From assembly GCA_023548195.1 (NCBI GenBank), contig JAJHZJ010000419.1, positions 2,540,773 to 2,604,772 on the forward strand: a stretch of DNA of 64,000 nucleotides, written 5' to 3'. Below are positions 34,440 to 45,884 of this stretch, piece by piece. Each line of letters opens with the position of its first letter. Within the stretch, counting starts at the first letter, position 1. Made by a program: the position numbers and the translations under genes. The notes below the pieces were generated by a model. The model had not been told where the DNA came from. It saw only the letters and a list, made by a program, of their open reading frames with translations, and ran no database searches. Source of the DNA: Bettongia penicillata ogilbyi. Taxonomy: Eukaryota > Chordata > Mammalia > Diprotodontia > Potoroidae.

Positions 34440-35900
34440 ACCATTTTGTCATTCTTTTTAATTAAATTTTATTTTCAGTTGGCAAAAATATGATTTCCCT
34501 CTCTCCTAACCACCTCTCAATTGATAATGAAAGAAAAAGAAATGCCCTATTACAAATGTGTAGCCAAGCAAAACAAATTTTTGCATTGTCCATATTCAAA
34601 ATAAGTGACAAAAATATATGTGTATATATGCATGTGTGTATGTGTATGTATCTTTCTGTACTCTGTCTTTTACTCTCTATCAGGAGGTGGGTAAGTCAAC
34701 ATTAATCTTTCATTAACATGTTTGATCATTGCATTGATCATAATTCTTAAGTCTTTCAAAGTTGTTTGTCTTTAGAATATCATTATTATTGTATAAATTG
34801 TTCTGATTTTGTTAGGTAACCAGTCAATTCTCCCTATTTCTATCATTCCTTTTGATTCCAAGAGATCTGACTAGCTTTTATTTTCTTCTGATTTCTTCAG
34901 ATATGATTTCTAAACTTTTTTTGGTCATGGAAGAATTTTAAATTTTTTTCCCTCTTCAATATGTAGTGTAGGTCAGTAATTTTTTTGCCATGAAGTACCT
35001 TATGTTTTCTCCTATTTTTTCAACCTTTTAGCTTTCTTTTTAATGTTTCTTGTTGTCTCATGGAGTCATTGACTTCTATTTGGTCCATTCTAATCTTCAT
35101 AGAGTATATTACTTGGAAAAAAGTTTTACACACTTTTTGCAAAGGTGATAATTACCTTTCCATTTCTTTTTTTCCATAGCTCTCACTTCTTTTCCATTTT
35201 TCTCTAGTGCTTTTGTTGCTGTTTTTAACCTACATCTCTTCCAAGAATTCTACTTGATTTGTGCCAAGTTGTGTTTTTCTTTGAGGCTTTACTTGTAGAT
35301 GTTTTGGAGCCATTCTTTTGTGTTTTTGCCTTGAGCATCCCTATCACCAAAGTAGCTTTTATTATGGAATGTAGTTTTTGTTTGCTCATTCTTCCCATTT
35401 ATTTTCTGACTTCAGACTTAATGCACAGGTACTGTACACTACTTGGGGAAGGTATGGGCTGGTCCTGCTTTTGGGGTATTGACTGCTGTTTTGTTCCAGG
35501 ATCTTGGTTCAGGATCTTCAAGTTGTCAGTGTTCCCAAAGTGCTTTGATCCTGGATAAAGTCTGATTACTATACCCTTGATCTGAACTCTACAAGTTCTG
35601 GATCTGGATATAGGTCTGAGCAGAAGTCGACAGCTGCTGGATTCAGCTACTGTGAGTCAATTGGAAACCTCTGCTGATTCCATGACAGAATTGGAAGCTT
35701 TGCTTTGATCTAGTATTCCTGCCATAATTATTCCTCTCCAGGCTTCAAGCTACATCACAAGTTGGAACGGACAGCACCCATTCTCTTGGGGTTTTACGAC
35801 ACATTGATGCTGTTTGCTTCTGAATCTCCTGCTCTCAAGACACAACCTAGGCTTGCACCTACCTTATTTTGGAACACCATTGATGTGCACAGGTCCGCCC
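34440..35900 (-). mobile_element. L1-derived element lacking ORF2 (HAL1-like or deleted)
   Basis: Read on the minus strand. 35900-35390 is a 5' UTR-like part. An ATG at 35389-35387 opens an ORF1-like region (to about 34830) whose coiled-coil segment aligns with that of the 57301-58374 copy (compare 'gaagattagaatggaccaaa'). The text then passes directly to an L1 3' UTR (about 34820-34440) containing a TA/TG microsatellite at 34612-34652. No reverse-transcriptase region is present. Frames are broken. Confidence 0.6.
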
Positions 35901-36729
35901 CTCAGTCTGTCCTATAACTGTGATCCAGAACTGGGCAATCAGCAACAAAATTGCCACGTAGCCATTGTTTTCATATTCTCCATGAGAATGAGGTGACTCT
36001 GTATGAGCCTGGGACCTACTCTTCCTTGGTGGATAGCCTTTCCCTGCAGGAATATGCCCTGTGAAATTCATTTCTGAGAATGTGGGTGCCATCTTGATCC
36101 CACCCCTCTGTGACTAAGATTGGTGCCTGGAAAATGAACCACCCTAAGGTCAACCCAAGGAAAAGTCTTTCCAAACTTAGCCTGATCTTTGGTTGACAGA
36201 TATACAATCAGTCATTGATCCTGTATTTGGACTTGGTCTACATTGATAATCCTTATGAAAGCCTACACTCTCTTGATAAGGCATCAAAATAATATTGATA
36301 AAGAGTCATAACCTAGGAATCATCCTCAACTCTGCACTATCACACACCTTCTATATCCAATTTGTTGCCAAAGTCTGTCATTTTCACCTTTGTAGTACCT
36401 CTCAAATAAGCCTTCTTCTCTCTGACACTGCCCACATTCTAGTGCATGCCCTCATGATCTTATGCCTTGATTATTGCAATAGTCTACTAGTGAATCTGCT
36501 TGCCTCCTCTCTCCTCATTTTAATCCATTCTTCATTCACCCACCAAAGTCATTCTCCTAAAGTGCGTGTCACCTCCTCCCACCCCTCAACAGTCTCCAAT
36601 AGCTCCCTATTGCTCCAGATTCAAATAAACACAAAATCCTCTATTTGGAATTCAATGCCCTTCTCAACCTGCTCTCTCCTATCTTTCTAGTCTTCTCATA
36701 CTTTATTCTGCATGACATATTCTTATGTA

Positions 36730-37039
36730 GGGGCAGCTAGATGGCATAGTGGATAGAGCACCAGTTCAGGAGTCAGAAGGATCTGAGTTCTAATCTCTCA
36801 GACACTTGACATTCACTAGCTGTGTGACCTTGGGCAAGTCAGCTAACCCCAATTGCCTCATCCTGGGTCATCTCCAGTCATCCTGATGATGAATATCTGG
36901 TCACTGGATTCAGATGGCTCTGGAGGAAAAGTGAGGATGGAGACCTGCACAGCCCTCCTTCACTCAAAACAAAGTCAAGTGCAAGTCATGTCATCATTTC
37001 TCTGATGGCATGGTCTTCTTCAGCAACGAAGGACAAACC
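36730..37039 (+). mobile_element. Full-length composite SINE inside L2
   Basis: Head 'ggggcagctagatggcatag', B-box-like part, 'gaccttgggcaagtcagcta', then the 3' body 'tcatcctgggtcatctccag' to 'cgaaggacaaaccc'. The 8-bp word 'catattct' occurs at 36716-36723 and 37040-37047, consistent with an aged target-site duplication of about 14 bp. Confidence 0.9.
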
Positions 37040-37047
37040 CATATTCT

Positions 37048-37070
37048 CAGATCCAGTGACACTGGATCTG
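37048..37070. other. Perfect 11-bp inverted repeat, 1-nt spacer
   Basis: 'cagatccagtg' (37048-37058), a single A, then 'cactggatctg' (37060-37070). It begins one base after the SINE's right-hand duplication. Could extrude as a cruciform. Confidence 0.75.
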
Positions 37071-37511
37071 GACAGAGTGACATAGAAAATGCTGTTCCAT
37101 GAACAAATGACTCTCTCAGCTCCATATATTTTTGCTGGCCTGGCATTCCATGCCTAGAATTCTCTTCCTCCTCAATTCCACCTACTGATTCCTCTAGCTT
37201 CCTTTAAGACTCAACTAAAATCCTTGCTTTTACAAGAAACCTTTTCCAACCGCTCTTAATTCTAGTGCCTTCTCTCAGCTAATTATTTCCCATTTATCCT
37301 GTATAAAGCTTGTATATATGTGTTTACATATTGTCTTCTTCATTAGACTGTGAACTCCTGGAGAGCAGAAATGGTCTTTTGCATCTTTTTTTACCCCCAG
37401 AGCCTAGCACAGTTCTTGACACCTAATAGACACAATAAAAGTTTATTGATTTAAAAGTGAGGGTCATTAGAGTAAAATAAAATAAGGGAGAAGTAGAGAA
37501 ATATCACTTGG

Positions 37512-37690
37512 TGCAGTGGTGTCAAACCCAGATAGAAATGGGGGCCATTAAACCATACATAAGGAGCTTTGTGGGTCACCTATTCCCTTAGAAAACCACA
37601 TGTTAACATTATCTATGTTCTATTGTATTTTTACGTATTTTGTTAAATATTTTATATTTATATTTTAATCTGGTTTGGGTAATATATTTC
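37512..37690 (+). mobile_element. hAT-like non-autonomous element, copy 1
   Basis: Starts 'cagtggtgtcaaacccagat', like a hAT terminal repeat, and continues 'aaaccatacataaggagctt'. A related copy lies at 41956. The right terminal repeat is missing. Confidence 0.5.
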
Positions 37691-37694
37691 CATC

Positions 37695-37870
37695 TGTGTT
37701 TAAAACCTCTGGTACAGTAGAAGAGGCATTGAACTGGGAGAGGAGAAACTAAGTTTCCAGGTTTTTCTTGACCACTAAGTCATTGTGTGACCTTGAAAAA
37801 ATGTACCTCCATTTGAACCTCTCAACCTCTCCAAACCCTGTCTACAAAATTAGGTACTTGGAGTAAAAGA
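37695..37870 (+). mobile_element. MIR SINE fragment
   Basis: 'agaggcattgaactgggaga', 'cactaagtcattgtgtgacc' and 'gaacctctcaacctctcc'. Confidence 0.5.
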
Positions 37871-38121
37871 TTTTAAATTTTCTTCACATTCTGATATTCG
37901 CTAATTAAAAAGGGGCTATTTTCACAGGAAATCAATTAAAGTAATGCTTTTTCCAGGTTTATTGGTAAAAGGACCCTAATACCTGAGATGGTATGTTTGA
38001 AAGTCAATTAATGTCCATCCCAGTTTTGTTACATCTGATATTAGAGCTAGGCACATTCTTTTTATACAGAGAGGAAGTCTTCCTTCTCCTAAAAACAAAA
38101 TAGGCTCTCCATGAAGACAGG

Positions 38122-38162
38122 GGATGATGATGATGATGAAGATGATGATGGTGATGACAATA
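38122..38162 (+). repeat. (GAT)n microsatellite
   Basis: About 13 GAT triplets with AAG, GGT and GAC interruptions between 'gacagggg' and 'aataaaaatc'. Confidence 0.9.
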
Positions 38163-38164
38163 AA

Positions 38165-38920
38165 AATCATTGCTAGTATTTGTCTGGTCCTGTAAGGTTT
38201 GCAAAACTCTTCACATATATTATGTTATTTGATTGAATTATTTAAAACATAAAATCCAAAGTGCATCCTACTCACTGTTTCAGAATGCTTCTCATCCTTC
38301 TTATATTACACTTCCTATGAAGGATTCTTGTATCTAAGGGGGAAGGAAGGAGAAGGAAGAAGGGATGGTGGAGATTAACAGTGGAGACAACCAAGAGAAC
38401 TTCAGCAAGTAAGATCGGAATAAAGGGTAAAGATTGGGAGAGTCAAATAATCTGTTGCTGTCTGACTCGTTCAAGATGTGCAAACAGATATTCTTTTTGA
38501 CATACTAGACTTTTCTAAACAACCAGAGTTTCCACATTCATGATGGCTATTAGGATAACAGCACCATCTAGTGTGTTCCAACATTGTCTTAGGATGTATT
38601 CAAGAGACTTGAATTTTACTATTGATATTGTTGGATAGAAGAAACATTTTATATTCTGAGGTAGGTTCCATCACATTTGGCCTTGACACAACTGTGATCT
38701 AAGAGGTTTGGAGTCACACTCTAGATTGGGCTTATGATAAAAATCACCCCTCAAAATATCGCCCTGCTTGGGGAGGGGGGATTTCTGAGATGAAAGGTAC
38801 TTTGTAGTTCAAGGGAATGGAAATATCTGCAGGCATACAAATGGAAGCAAGTTATCTACTCAAGAGAAGCAGGCAGCAATGTGTCTGATTTTGATTTTAT
38901 GGACAAAAATGTATTTGCAA
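38165..38920. other. Unassigned stretch
   Basis: No recognised repeat, gene or RNA. Confidence 0.35.
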
Positions 38921-38924
38921 ACCA

Positions 38925-39155
38925 AACATCATGCATCATTGCAAATGCAGCATCTTGTAGAAATGTCAGGGGTGGGAGGAATCATTTCATCCAACTCCTT
39001 TGTTTTACGGATGAGGAAACTGAGGCCCAGAGAGGTGAAGCTAGTTTCCCAAGATGACAGTTTACAAATGACAAAGTCAGGATTTGAACCTAAGTTTCTT
39101 GGATCCAGGTCAAGTTCTCAGCAACTCCCAAATTCCTATACTGTCTGTTCCAACT
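38925..39155 (-). mobile_element. MIR-like SINE
   Basis: 'gaatcatttcatccaactcc', 'ggatgaggaaactgaggccc' and 'gtcaggatttgaacctaagt' are well kept reverse MIR phrases. Confidence 0.7.
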
Positions 39156-39159
39156 ACTA

Positions 39160-40260
39160 AGGTTTAAAGAAGATTGCTTCTCTCAGATTTCTTTGCCATG
39201 TTATTTTCTACTCTGTCAATTTCCAAATTCAAGTGATGATGGAAGCATTTATTTTAACATCTTTAGTTATGACAAGATTGAGAATGAAATATTCTAAGTT
39301 AACTCTAGTAGATAAACAGACCATGATATGAAGACACTGATTCCAAAGAGAATCTCTAATCCATTTGTACTATTGTACTCTTTATTTACTAAGAGGTGAT
39401 CAGTGGGATGGAAAGAGAAGGGTAAAAGAGTCACAGATTGAGAAGGAAGAGAAGGGAAAGGGAAAGGGAAATGGAAGGAAGAAGGTGAGATTACAGAGAT
39501 AGAAGAATTAGAGTGACAGTTCATTTTTATCCCTAGATTCCTCAGTAAATATAGTTTCTACAAGAAGCTCTCAATCCCCCAACATTTTTAACTTAATGAA
39601 TAACTTGACATTGTTGAGGGGGAAGGGGGTAGAATCATTGAAAGAATATGGATAAGCAAAACACTAACCAGGAGGAATGAGACCTTGAACCTCCTCCTAA
39701 GCATTTCACAAGATACACAGACAGCATTTATTGAGCTCACAACTTTTACTCAGTCAGCAGAGCTCATTGTTCTGTACTACACAGTCAGCCACCCCATTAA
39801 ATGTTTATCTTTTTTACCTGTTTATATATCTGTAAAGCTGAAGCTGGTGCAAATTAAAACAAATGACAGCGTGTTTCCAGGCCAAAACATCACAGGTGGT
39901 AAATACTTGGACTGAATGTTAGGCCTAAGAGTGAAAACACATTTGTGATGTTTGCCCTTGCTTTATTGGTTCGGATTTACAAGGCTGGTACCTTAGAAAC
40001 TTAGTTATTTATCTCCCTCTAGGTACTTTGCCTGTAAGTAGGGTAAGCTTGGGTCAAGGAGAAGGCAATGACCTTGTAGGAGACTGCACTTCTGATAACT
40101 ATGGCTAACTGAGGGAAAGAACTTCACCTTATCTAGCCTATATTTTAAAAATAAAACCTTTTTTCAAAGCAGTTAAGATCAAATATTAATCACTCTACTT
40201 TGAAATCTGATAATTTAGGAAATTATTAAATTATTGTAGAAAACAATTATGTTGAAGGAA
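39160..40260. other. Unassigned stretch
   Basis: Contains a purine-rich run (39440-39480, 'gaagggaaagggaaaggg'). No repeat family or gene recognised. Confidence 0.35.
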
Positions 40261-40264
40261 TACA

Positions 40265-40505
40265 AACACCTAGGTTAATTTCAAAATTAATGATAATACT
40301 TAAGATCAGGTCAAATCCTGACTCAACCACATAGTAGATTATGACCCTGGGAAAATCATATAATTTCTTTCAACCTCAGTTTCCTCATCTATAAAATGGG
40401 GACAATAATAGCACCTATTTTGCAGGGTTGTTGTGAAAATCAAATAAGATACGTGTTTTATCAGCCTTAAAATGCTATATATAAAAAAAATCTGTTAGCT
40501 GTTAT
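40265..40505 (+). mobile_element. MIR/Ther-1 SINE
   Basis: 'ggtcaaatcctgactcaacc', 'caacctcagtttcctcatct', 'ggggacaataatagcaccta' and 'gcagggttgttgtgaaaatc' are in the expected order. Confidence 0.75.
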
Positions 40506-40679
40506 CAATCACTGCTTAATCTAATTCTGGTAGTTTCCCTGGGATTGAGAAGAACATTTCCTTCAATTCGTTAGCGATTTAGATTTACTTTCAATTAAAA
40601 AAAATCCTTCCATATATTAAGTACAATTTCACCAGTTGCCAAAATCTCTCTCCAACCTTTCTTCTGCTATAGCATTCAG

Positions 40680-40815
40680 CTATTTTACTCATGTATAATA
40701 TTTGTGTGTGTACACAGACATGTGCACATAAACACATGTATATGCGCATATTGGTATGTATATTCATTATGTTATATAGTATAGATATATGCATGTGATA
40801 TGTATATCCATATTA
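40680..40815. repeat. Degenerate (TATG/ACAC)n tract
   Basis: Short simple-sequence run ('tttgtgtgtgtacacagaca', 'tagatatatgcatgtg'). Confidence 0.6.
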
Positions 40816-41090
40816 CTAGAAGTATTTTTTTTTCCTCCATCTGGGACATTCAGAAATCTCCCTTCTTATCCACTATGTCTCTAAGCTTGACAAGAAAAGA
40901 TGTTCTTTAGATTCATATAGATATATAGACTATATAAGATTTTGATATTTTTACATTAGTTGCATAAATTCCTTGACTGTATTCAATCAAAAGGTACTGT
41001 CTACCTGCCTGCCTCCCTCAAGTTTCCTTTTTTTTTGGTCTTTGAAGGTAGGCTTTCACAGACTGATTCATAGTGAATGGTGATTAAATA

Positions 41091-41459
41091 GTGATACCAA
41101 GCATCCATCACTTTTGCAGTATGCTTTGGATGTATTTTCTTTTCCTTAAGTGCTTGGAGTTAAAAAAAAAAATCAGAAGAAAGAATTTAAACAAATTTAA
41201 ATGGAAAATGGGGTTTAAAAGAAAAAAAGAGTTTATCCACAGTATATCCTATATCCTTGTACAAGATGAGCTGTTTTTTTCACCAAATCCTACTGCTATC
41301 ATTACTGAAACTGTGGAACAGATGAAGAAGTCTAGTCAATTATATATTGCCTTAATGAAATACCAGTTAGAACAGCTGGAAAGAGGACTTGATTCACTAC
41401 AGAGGTGGAGAAGCAGTATGGCTTGTGCAAAGAATCCTAGATTTAGAGTCACCCGATGA
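41091..41459 (+). other. Unrecognised open frame, possible exon or pseudogene
   Basis: A 122-codon open frame, the longest here apart from simple-repeat and shadow frames. It begins with GTG; the first in-frame ATG is at 41121. The part from about 41170 to 41395 has a mixed composition with a Lys/Arg-rich start and a Leu/Glu/Gln-rich, helix-like end, unlike neighbouring noise. A pyrimidine run and AG precede it (41132-41150). A SINE-like sequence begins near 41396, so the final 20 residues are probably not part of the original frame. I do not recognise the protein. Chance is the leading alternative. Confidence 0.2.
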
Positions 41460-41514
41460 GGGTTCAGAAGTTCCCAGCAATCTTACAATGATCTTAGAAA
41501 AATATGGATAGACT

Positions 41515-41870
41515 TTCAAGAAATAATTATGAGTAAAATGTACAGAACTAAGAGAACACTGTACACAGTAATAGCAATATTGTTTTAAGAACAACTTCGA
41601 ATGATTAAGTCATTTTGAGTATTATAAATACCCAAATTAACTATAAAGGACCTATGAAGGAAGATGGTATAAGAACTGAAAAATAGAAATATGTTTAGAG
41701 TGATTTTACATGTTTGTGTGTGTATGTATTTGTGTCTAATGGTAGTCATTTCTAAGGTGGGGGGAAGGGAAGAAAAAGCTACATGATATAACTTTAATAT
41801 ATACTTAAAAGGATACCAAGTTGTACATAATAGATTTGCAGTTTCGTGTGCCATTATCTTTTTTTCTAAT
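41515..41870 (+). mobile_element. L1 3' end fragment
   Basis: 'aactaagagaacactgtaca', 'cagtaatagcaatattgttt', 'gtcattttgagtattataaa', then a 3' 'ggtggggggaagggaagaaa' segment. It follows the same L1 variant order as the copy at 47827, at greater divergence. Confidence 0.55.
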
Positions 41871-41955
41871 CTACTATGTTACAGAAATGCTTGTTTTATG
41901 TCAAGTTCAGGATCACAAATAAATGAGAAATCTTTACTTATTAACTGTGTTACTT

Positions 41956-42150
41956 AGAGCAGGGGAGTCAAATTCAAATAGAAACAAGGGGCCACTAAAT
42001 CGTACATAAGGAGCCCTCCAGGCAACAAATTAACTTAGTTTTTAAATGTAGTGTCATCTGTGCTTTATTGTGTTTATATTTATTTTGTTAAACATTCCCC
42101 AATTACATTTTAACCTGATTAGGGCCACACTTGAGAGTGTTGCCACATGT
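41956..42150 (+). mobile_element. hAT-like non-autonomous element, copy 2
   Basis: 'gcaggggagtcaaattcaaa', 'aaatcgtacataaggagccc' and 'attttaacctgattagggcc' match copy 1 at 37512 through most of its length. This copy extends further 3', but still without a clean right terminus. Confidence 0.5.
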
Positions 42151-42154
42151 TTAA

Positions 42155-43150
42155 TATCTCTTCCTCAGAGTCTGAAAGGCTCCGATTTCCTTCCCTATAA
42201 AAGGAATTTGGACTAGATATCTCCAAGTTCCTCTAAGATACGTGCATATTCTTCTTTGCCTTTGACCTCATCACATCTAAATATTATAATTATCATGACA
42301 CTTTCCACTTGAATTTTGCCTATTATATCGACTTCCTGCTTGCTTCTAGACTGCCATCCTCTTCTACTAGTTTGGGAAAGCTTTCCCTAGCTCTTAATCT
42401 ATACCCATGAAAAAATAAAATAAAGTAAAAAGAATGAAACATTAAATCATTAGCCCTAAAGTAATGGATCTGATAATCCTTAAGATTCTCCTCCTTCCAC
42501 TGATAACAATGAATGACTAGAGGAGCTAGCATTTGTTAGCAAGGAGTTTGAGAAGGTATTTGAGTGTGACAAAACATTCATCTCATCTGATTATTTTCTC
42601 TAAGGACACAGCTTACTGGTTATCTTTGCCTTCTTATCCAAGAGACAGATGCAATTCTTCTACATATCTATATGCTTATCTTCCACAAGGGTCTATCTAA
42701 CATTCTGGGAGAATTCCTTTAGATATCATGACATTGTGTGGATACTATTGTCCATTGCTTATCCTTCACTATTGATATGTGACCAGCCCACTTCCTTTTT
42801 ATTAAGTCACATACCTCTTTAGTGACATCCTGCACAATTCCTTATTGGGAAATAAGTTGTATGACAGGTTTCATCATTATATTATTCTTCAGGTGACCCA
42901 CTATTAGAATATTTCAGAGATTTTGGTATTCTATGACTCCAAGCTATGATCTACTATAATAGTCAGTAATAATAATACTGATGTTAAAAAGTTAAATCCT
43001 TGTTTCAGGAAGAATATTGGGATTACTAAGAACTCTATAGCAATCCAGTCCAAATATTTGGCCTTGCACATTGTCTATTTTCAGTATCTGTCTCATGCCC
43101 ATAGTATATATTACATTGTGGTATCATGGGCTATGCATCCAGTGGCACAA
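42155..43150. other. Mostly unassigned; MIR-like traces at 42165-42245
   Basis: 'aatttggactagatatctcc' suggests a decayed MIR 3' half. The remainder shows no recognised repeat or gene. Confidence 0.35.
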
Positions 43151-43154
43151 CATT

Positions 43155-43382
43155 GTCTAGACTAAAGTGTTCTTAATTTGAGATCCATAGTGTCTATAGA
43201 TAAGTTTCAACATGTCACTGAACTGGGATGGGAAAAAAGTCTTTATTTTTACTGACTTCTAATTGAACTATATCATTTCCTTCCATTTTGAATGTAGGCA
43301 ACAAACCACAGCGTATTAGGCCTCACCAGACTTCCAAAATGGGTTCCTAACACAAAAATGTTTAAGAACCTGTGGTCTAGAC
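43155..43382. mobile_element. Non-autonomous hAT transposon with exact 8-bp TSD
   Basis: The element proper is 43163-43374 (212 bp). 'gtctagac' is repeated exactly at 43155-43162 and 43375-43382, the 8-bp duplication size of hAT elements. Terminal repeats are 'taaagtgttcttaatttgag' and the reverse complement of 'tgtttaagaacctgtg'. The interior contains 'gaatgtaggcaacaaaccac', known from an old mammalian hAT family. No transposase. Confidence 0.85.
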
Positions 43383-43849
43383 AATAGATGTTGCTCATCA
43401 ACACCGGTTTTCCCAAGTGAATTGTTTAGCCTAAGTCTTCTAAGTAATTATTGATCTAATCATGAAGGCTTTGTAAAGATATTTAACACACATCATTATT
43501 TCTTCCTCAGCTCTAGGTACCTCTAAAACTAATGTTCAAGGTAACCATTTCTTTGAGCAGAAGATGATAATAAGTTGAAAAGAAATAAAAGGGCAAAGAA
43601 CATAAATAAAGATAGTGGATGTTCTGGCAAATGTTTAACAACTGAGTCTCCAGAAAAAGAAAAACAACACTTTGAAGTTGAATATGCATTATTCACATTT
43701 TCTCCATTTTGTTAAGTTTAGACAATCAACAAAACAGTATGGTAGCATTTGCCGATTCGTGAGGTGTAACTGACCATGGTAAAACTATCAGTTAAAGGGC
43801 AAACAGATGGAAAGAACAAGAGCCTTAAGGGTTGTAATAACAGTGATCA

Positions 43850-44075
43850 CAATCCATATTGAAATGCTGCTTTACAGTGTTAAGAGAACTATTCTAACAC
43901 CAACCCTGTGAGATAGGGAGGACAAGTATTTTTATCTACCGTTTGCTAGAGGAGTAAACTGAGCTTCAGAGACTTACACAAGGTCATACAGATGATAAAT
44001 GGCAGAAAGAGAACTGGGCTTAAGTTTTCTATCTCCAAGACTAGGGCACTTTTCACTGTATCATCCTGCTTAGCT
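43850..44075 (-). mobile_element. MIR SINE
   Basis: 'caccaaccctgtgagatagg', 'agaggagtaaactgagcttc', 'agacttacacaaggtcatac' and 'tttcactgtatcatcctgc'. Confidence 0.65.
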
Positions 44076-44079
44076 ATGG

Positions 44080-45110
44080 GATAAAGAGCATATTCTCAAA
44101 GCTAAATCAGAGCAAAATGGGAAAAATAATGAAACCACTGGAATAAAAATATGACCCTGATAGTAAAAAGTCTGAGAACAAAAAGCAGAAAATTTGTCTT
44201 TCTGTATGTAAGGCACTACAGACAGCATGGTGGCTTAGTATACAGCTTTTTAAAAATAAGCAACTGGTAATTCTAAATAGAAAAATCAATAAAAAAATAA
44301 CTTCCCTTCCCCTAATTTCCTTTAACTAGGGAGTGAATGATTTCTGGCTCACTAAGGATGCTCTCTTTACTCCCTATATTCTGTAAAATGATTGCCTTCT
44401 CTCTCATCCCAGAATAAAACTCTCCATTCTGGCACTAGCACCTCTCTCATAATTTATTCATCCTATGGCATGCCTGTCTCAAATAATTGTAAAAACTAAT
44501 AATATCTACAATGAAAATATGCTTCCATTATTATCTTCTTGTGAAAACTGTGTGGATAAATGCTACAACAACCAGGGGAAATCACAGATGTCTGTGCTGA
44601 AGGCTCATCACTTGGGCTGATTAGCAGGAACTTAAATTCATCAGTGATAATCAGCCTGAGGCAAGAGAAGATGAAATTAATGAGAGTTAAGTTTAGCATC
44701 TCAGGACTTATTTTGCTAACTGGACAATGTCACTGATAAGTACATTTGAAAAATTTTAACATTAAATGCATATATTGTTGTCGTATTAAAAAAAGTGGGT
44801 GGAATGAAGCAATTTAGCATAATTTTCAGCTCCTCCTGAGATCTTAATGACATTAGGATTCTCAACAGGGACACAGTAAGAATATGAATGATTATTTCTG
44901 TGCTTTTAAAAATTGACTTGGTGCCTTTCATTTTAGAAAAGCTAGTTCCCAAGGGAAAAAAAGATAAGAAATTATATATCCCTTTCTTTCTTGCAGAAGG
45001 GAGAGACTTTTGGTATACAATACTGAATATACTATTAGATTTTGTTGATGTTTTTGGTTAGTTTTACTGAACTGTTCGTTTTTTTTCTCTCTCCAGTATA
45101 ATGCTTTGTA
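44080..45110. other. Unassigned stretch
   Basis: No recognised repeat, gene or RNA. Frames up to 78 codons on the minus strand show no motif. Confidence 0.35.
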
Positions 45111-45111
45111 C

Positions 45112-45390
45112 ATAGATGGGTAGAGCCTGGAGACAGGAAGACATGAGTTCAAATCTGGCTTCAGACAGTTACTAGTTATGTGACCCTGTGCAACTCACTT
45201 GGCTCACTTCATCCTAGCATCTGATTTCTGTCTGCTTCAGTTTCTTCAACCATAAAGTGAGAACAAATAATAGCATCTGTCTCTCAAGGTTGTTGTGAGG
45301 ATCAGATGAGATAATAATTGTAGCGCACTTACTACCATGCCTGGCACATGGTAAGCATAATAAAAATGTTTGCTATTATTATTATATAGT
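45112..45390 (+). mobile_element. Full-length MIR/Ther-1 CORE-SINE
   Basis: 'agacaggaagacatgagttc', 'caaatctggcttcagacagt', 'ctcaaggttgttgtgaggat', 'catgcctggcacatggtaag' and the end 'tttgctattattattat'. Among the best preserved CORE-SINEs in the window. Confidence 0.82.
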
Positions 45391-45884
45391 AACCACTTAA
45401 TATTTTTTTAATTTTCATCTATCCTTCTAATCATTTTTTTTATTCTTTGCTACAAGGGACGGATTGCTGAGTAAGAAATTTAGACTGGATATATTCAGAA
45501 ATGAAAGGGATATAAAGAAAATGTGTCTTTAAAACTTTTAAGTTTGGAAAATAAAGTTAAATTCTCCTCTCCCACCAAAAGGAAGAATGTTCTCCAGTGA
45601 GAAATGTTGGTCAGAAACCATGACTGTAATGGTAAGAGCCATGATAAAGAAGCAGCAGTAAAGTAAGGTAAGTGATCACCCAATAGAGATGGCAGGCTTC
45701 CTTTGACCAACCACATTTCACCATTATGATGACTATGTTTGTAATCCCGCACATTATAACTGCAATTTTGTTATACTGCTAATACAGGCATATTTACTTA
45801 TTAATTTATATACTTTCCTGTTCATTTATCATCAGTTTTAATGCTGTGATAAGTACTTTCTAATAATAAATACTAAGTTGTGAT

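Larger units (their letters stand above)
36290..37455 (+). mobile_element. L2 LINE split by a SINE
   Basis: The L2 C-terminal coding remnant and 3' part run 36290-36729 and resume at 37048-37455. Phrases include 'ggaatcatcctcaactctgc', 'ttgattattgcaatagtcta', 'tttaagactcaactaaaatc', 'tgaactcctggagagcagaa', and the end 'aataaaagtttattgattt'. A full-length SINE sits between the parts. Confidence 0.75.
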
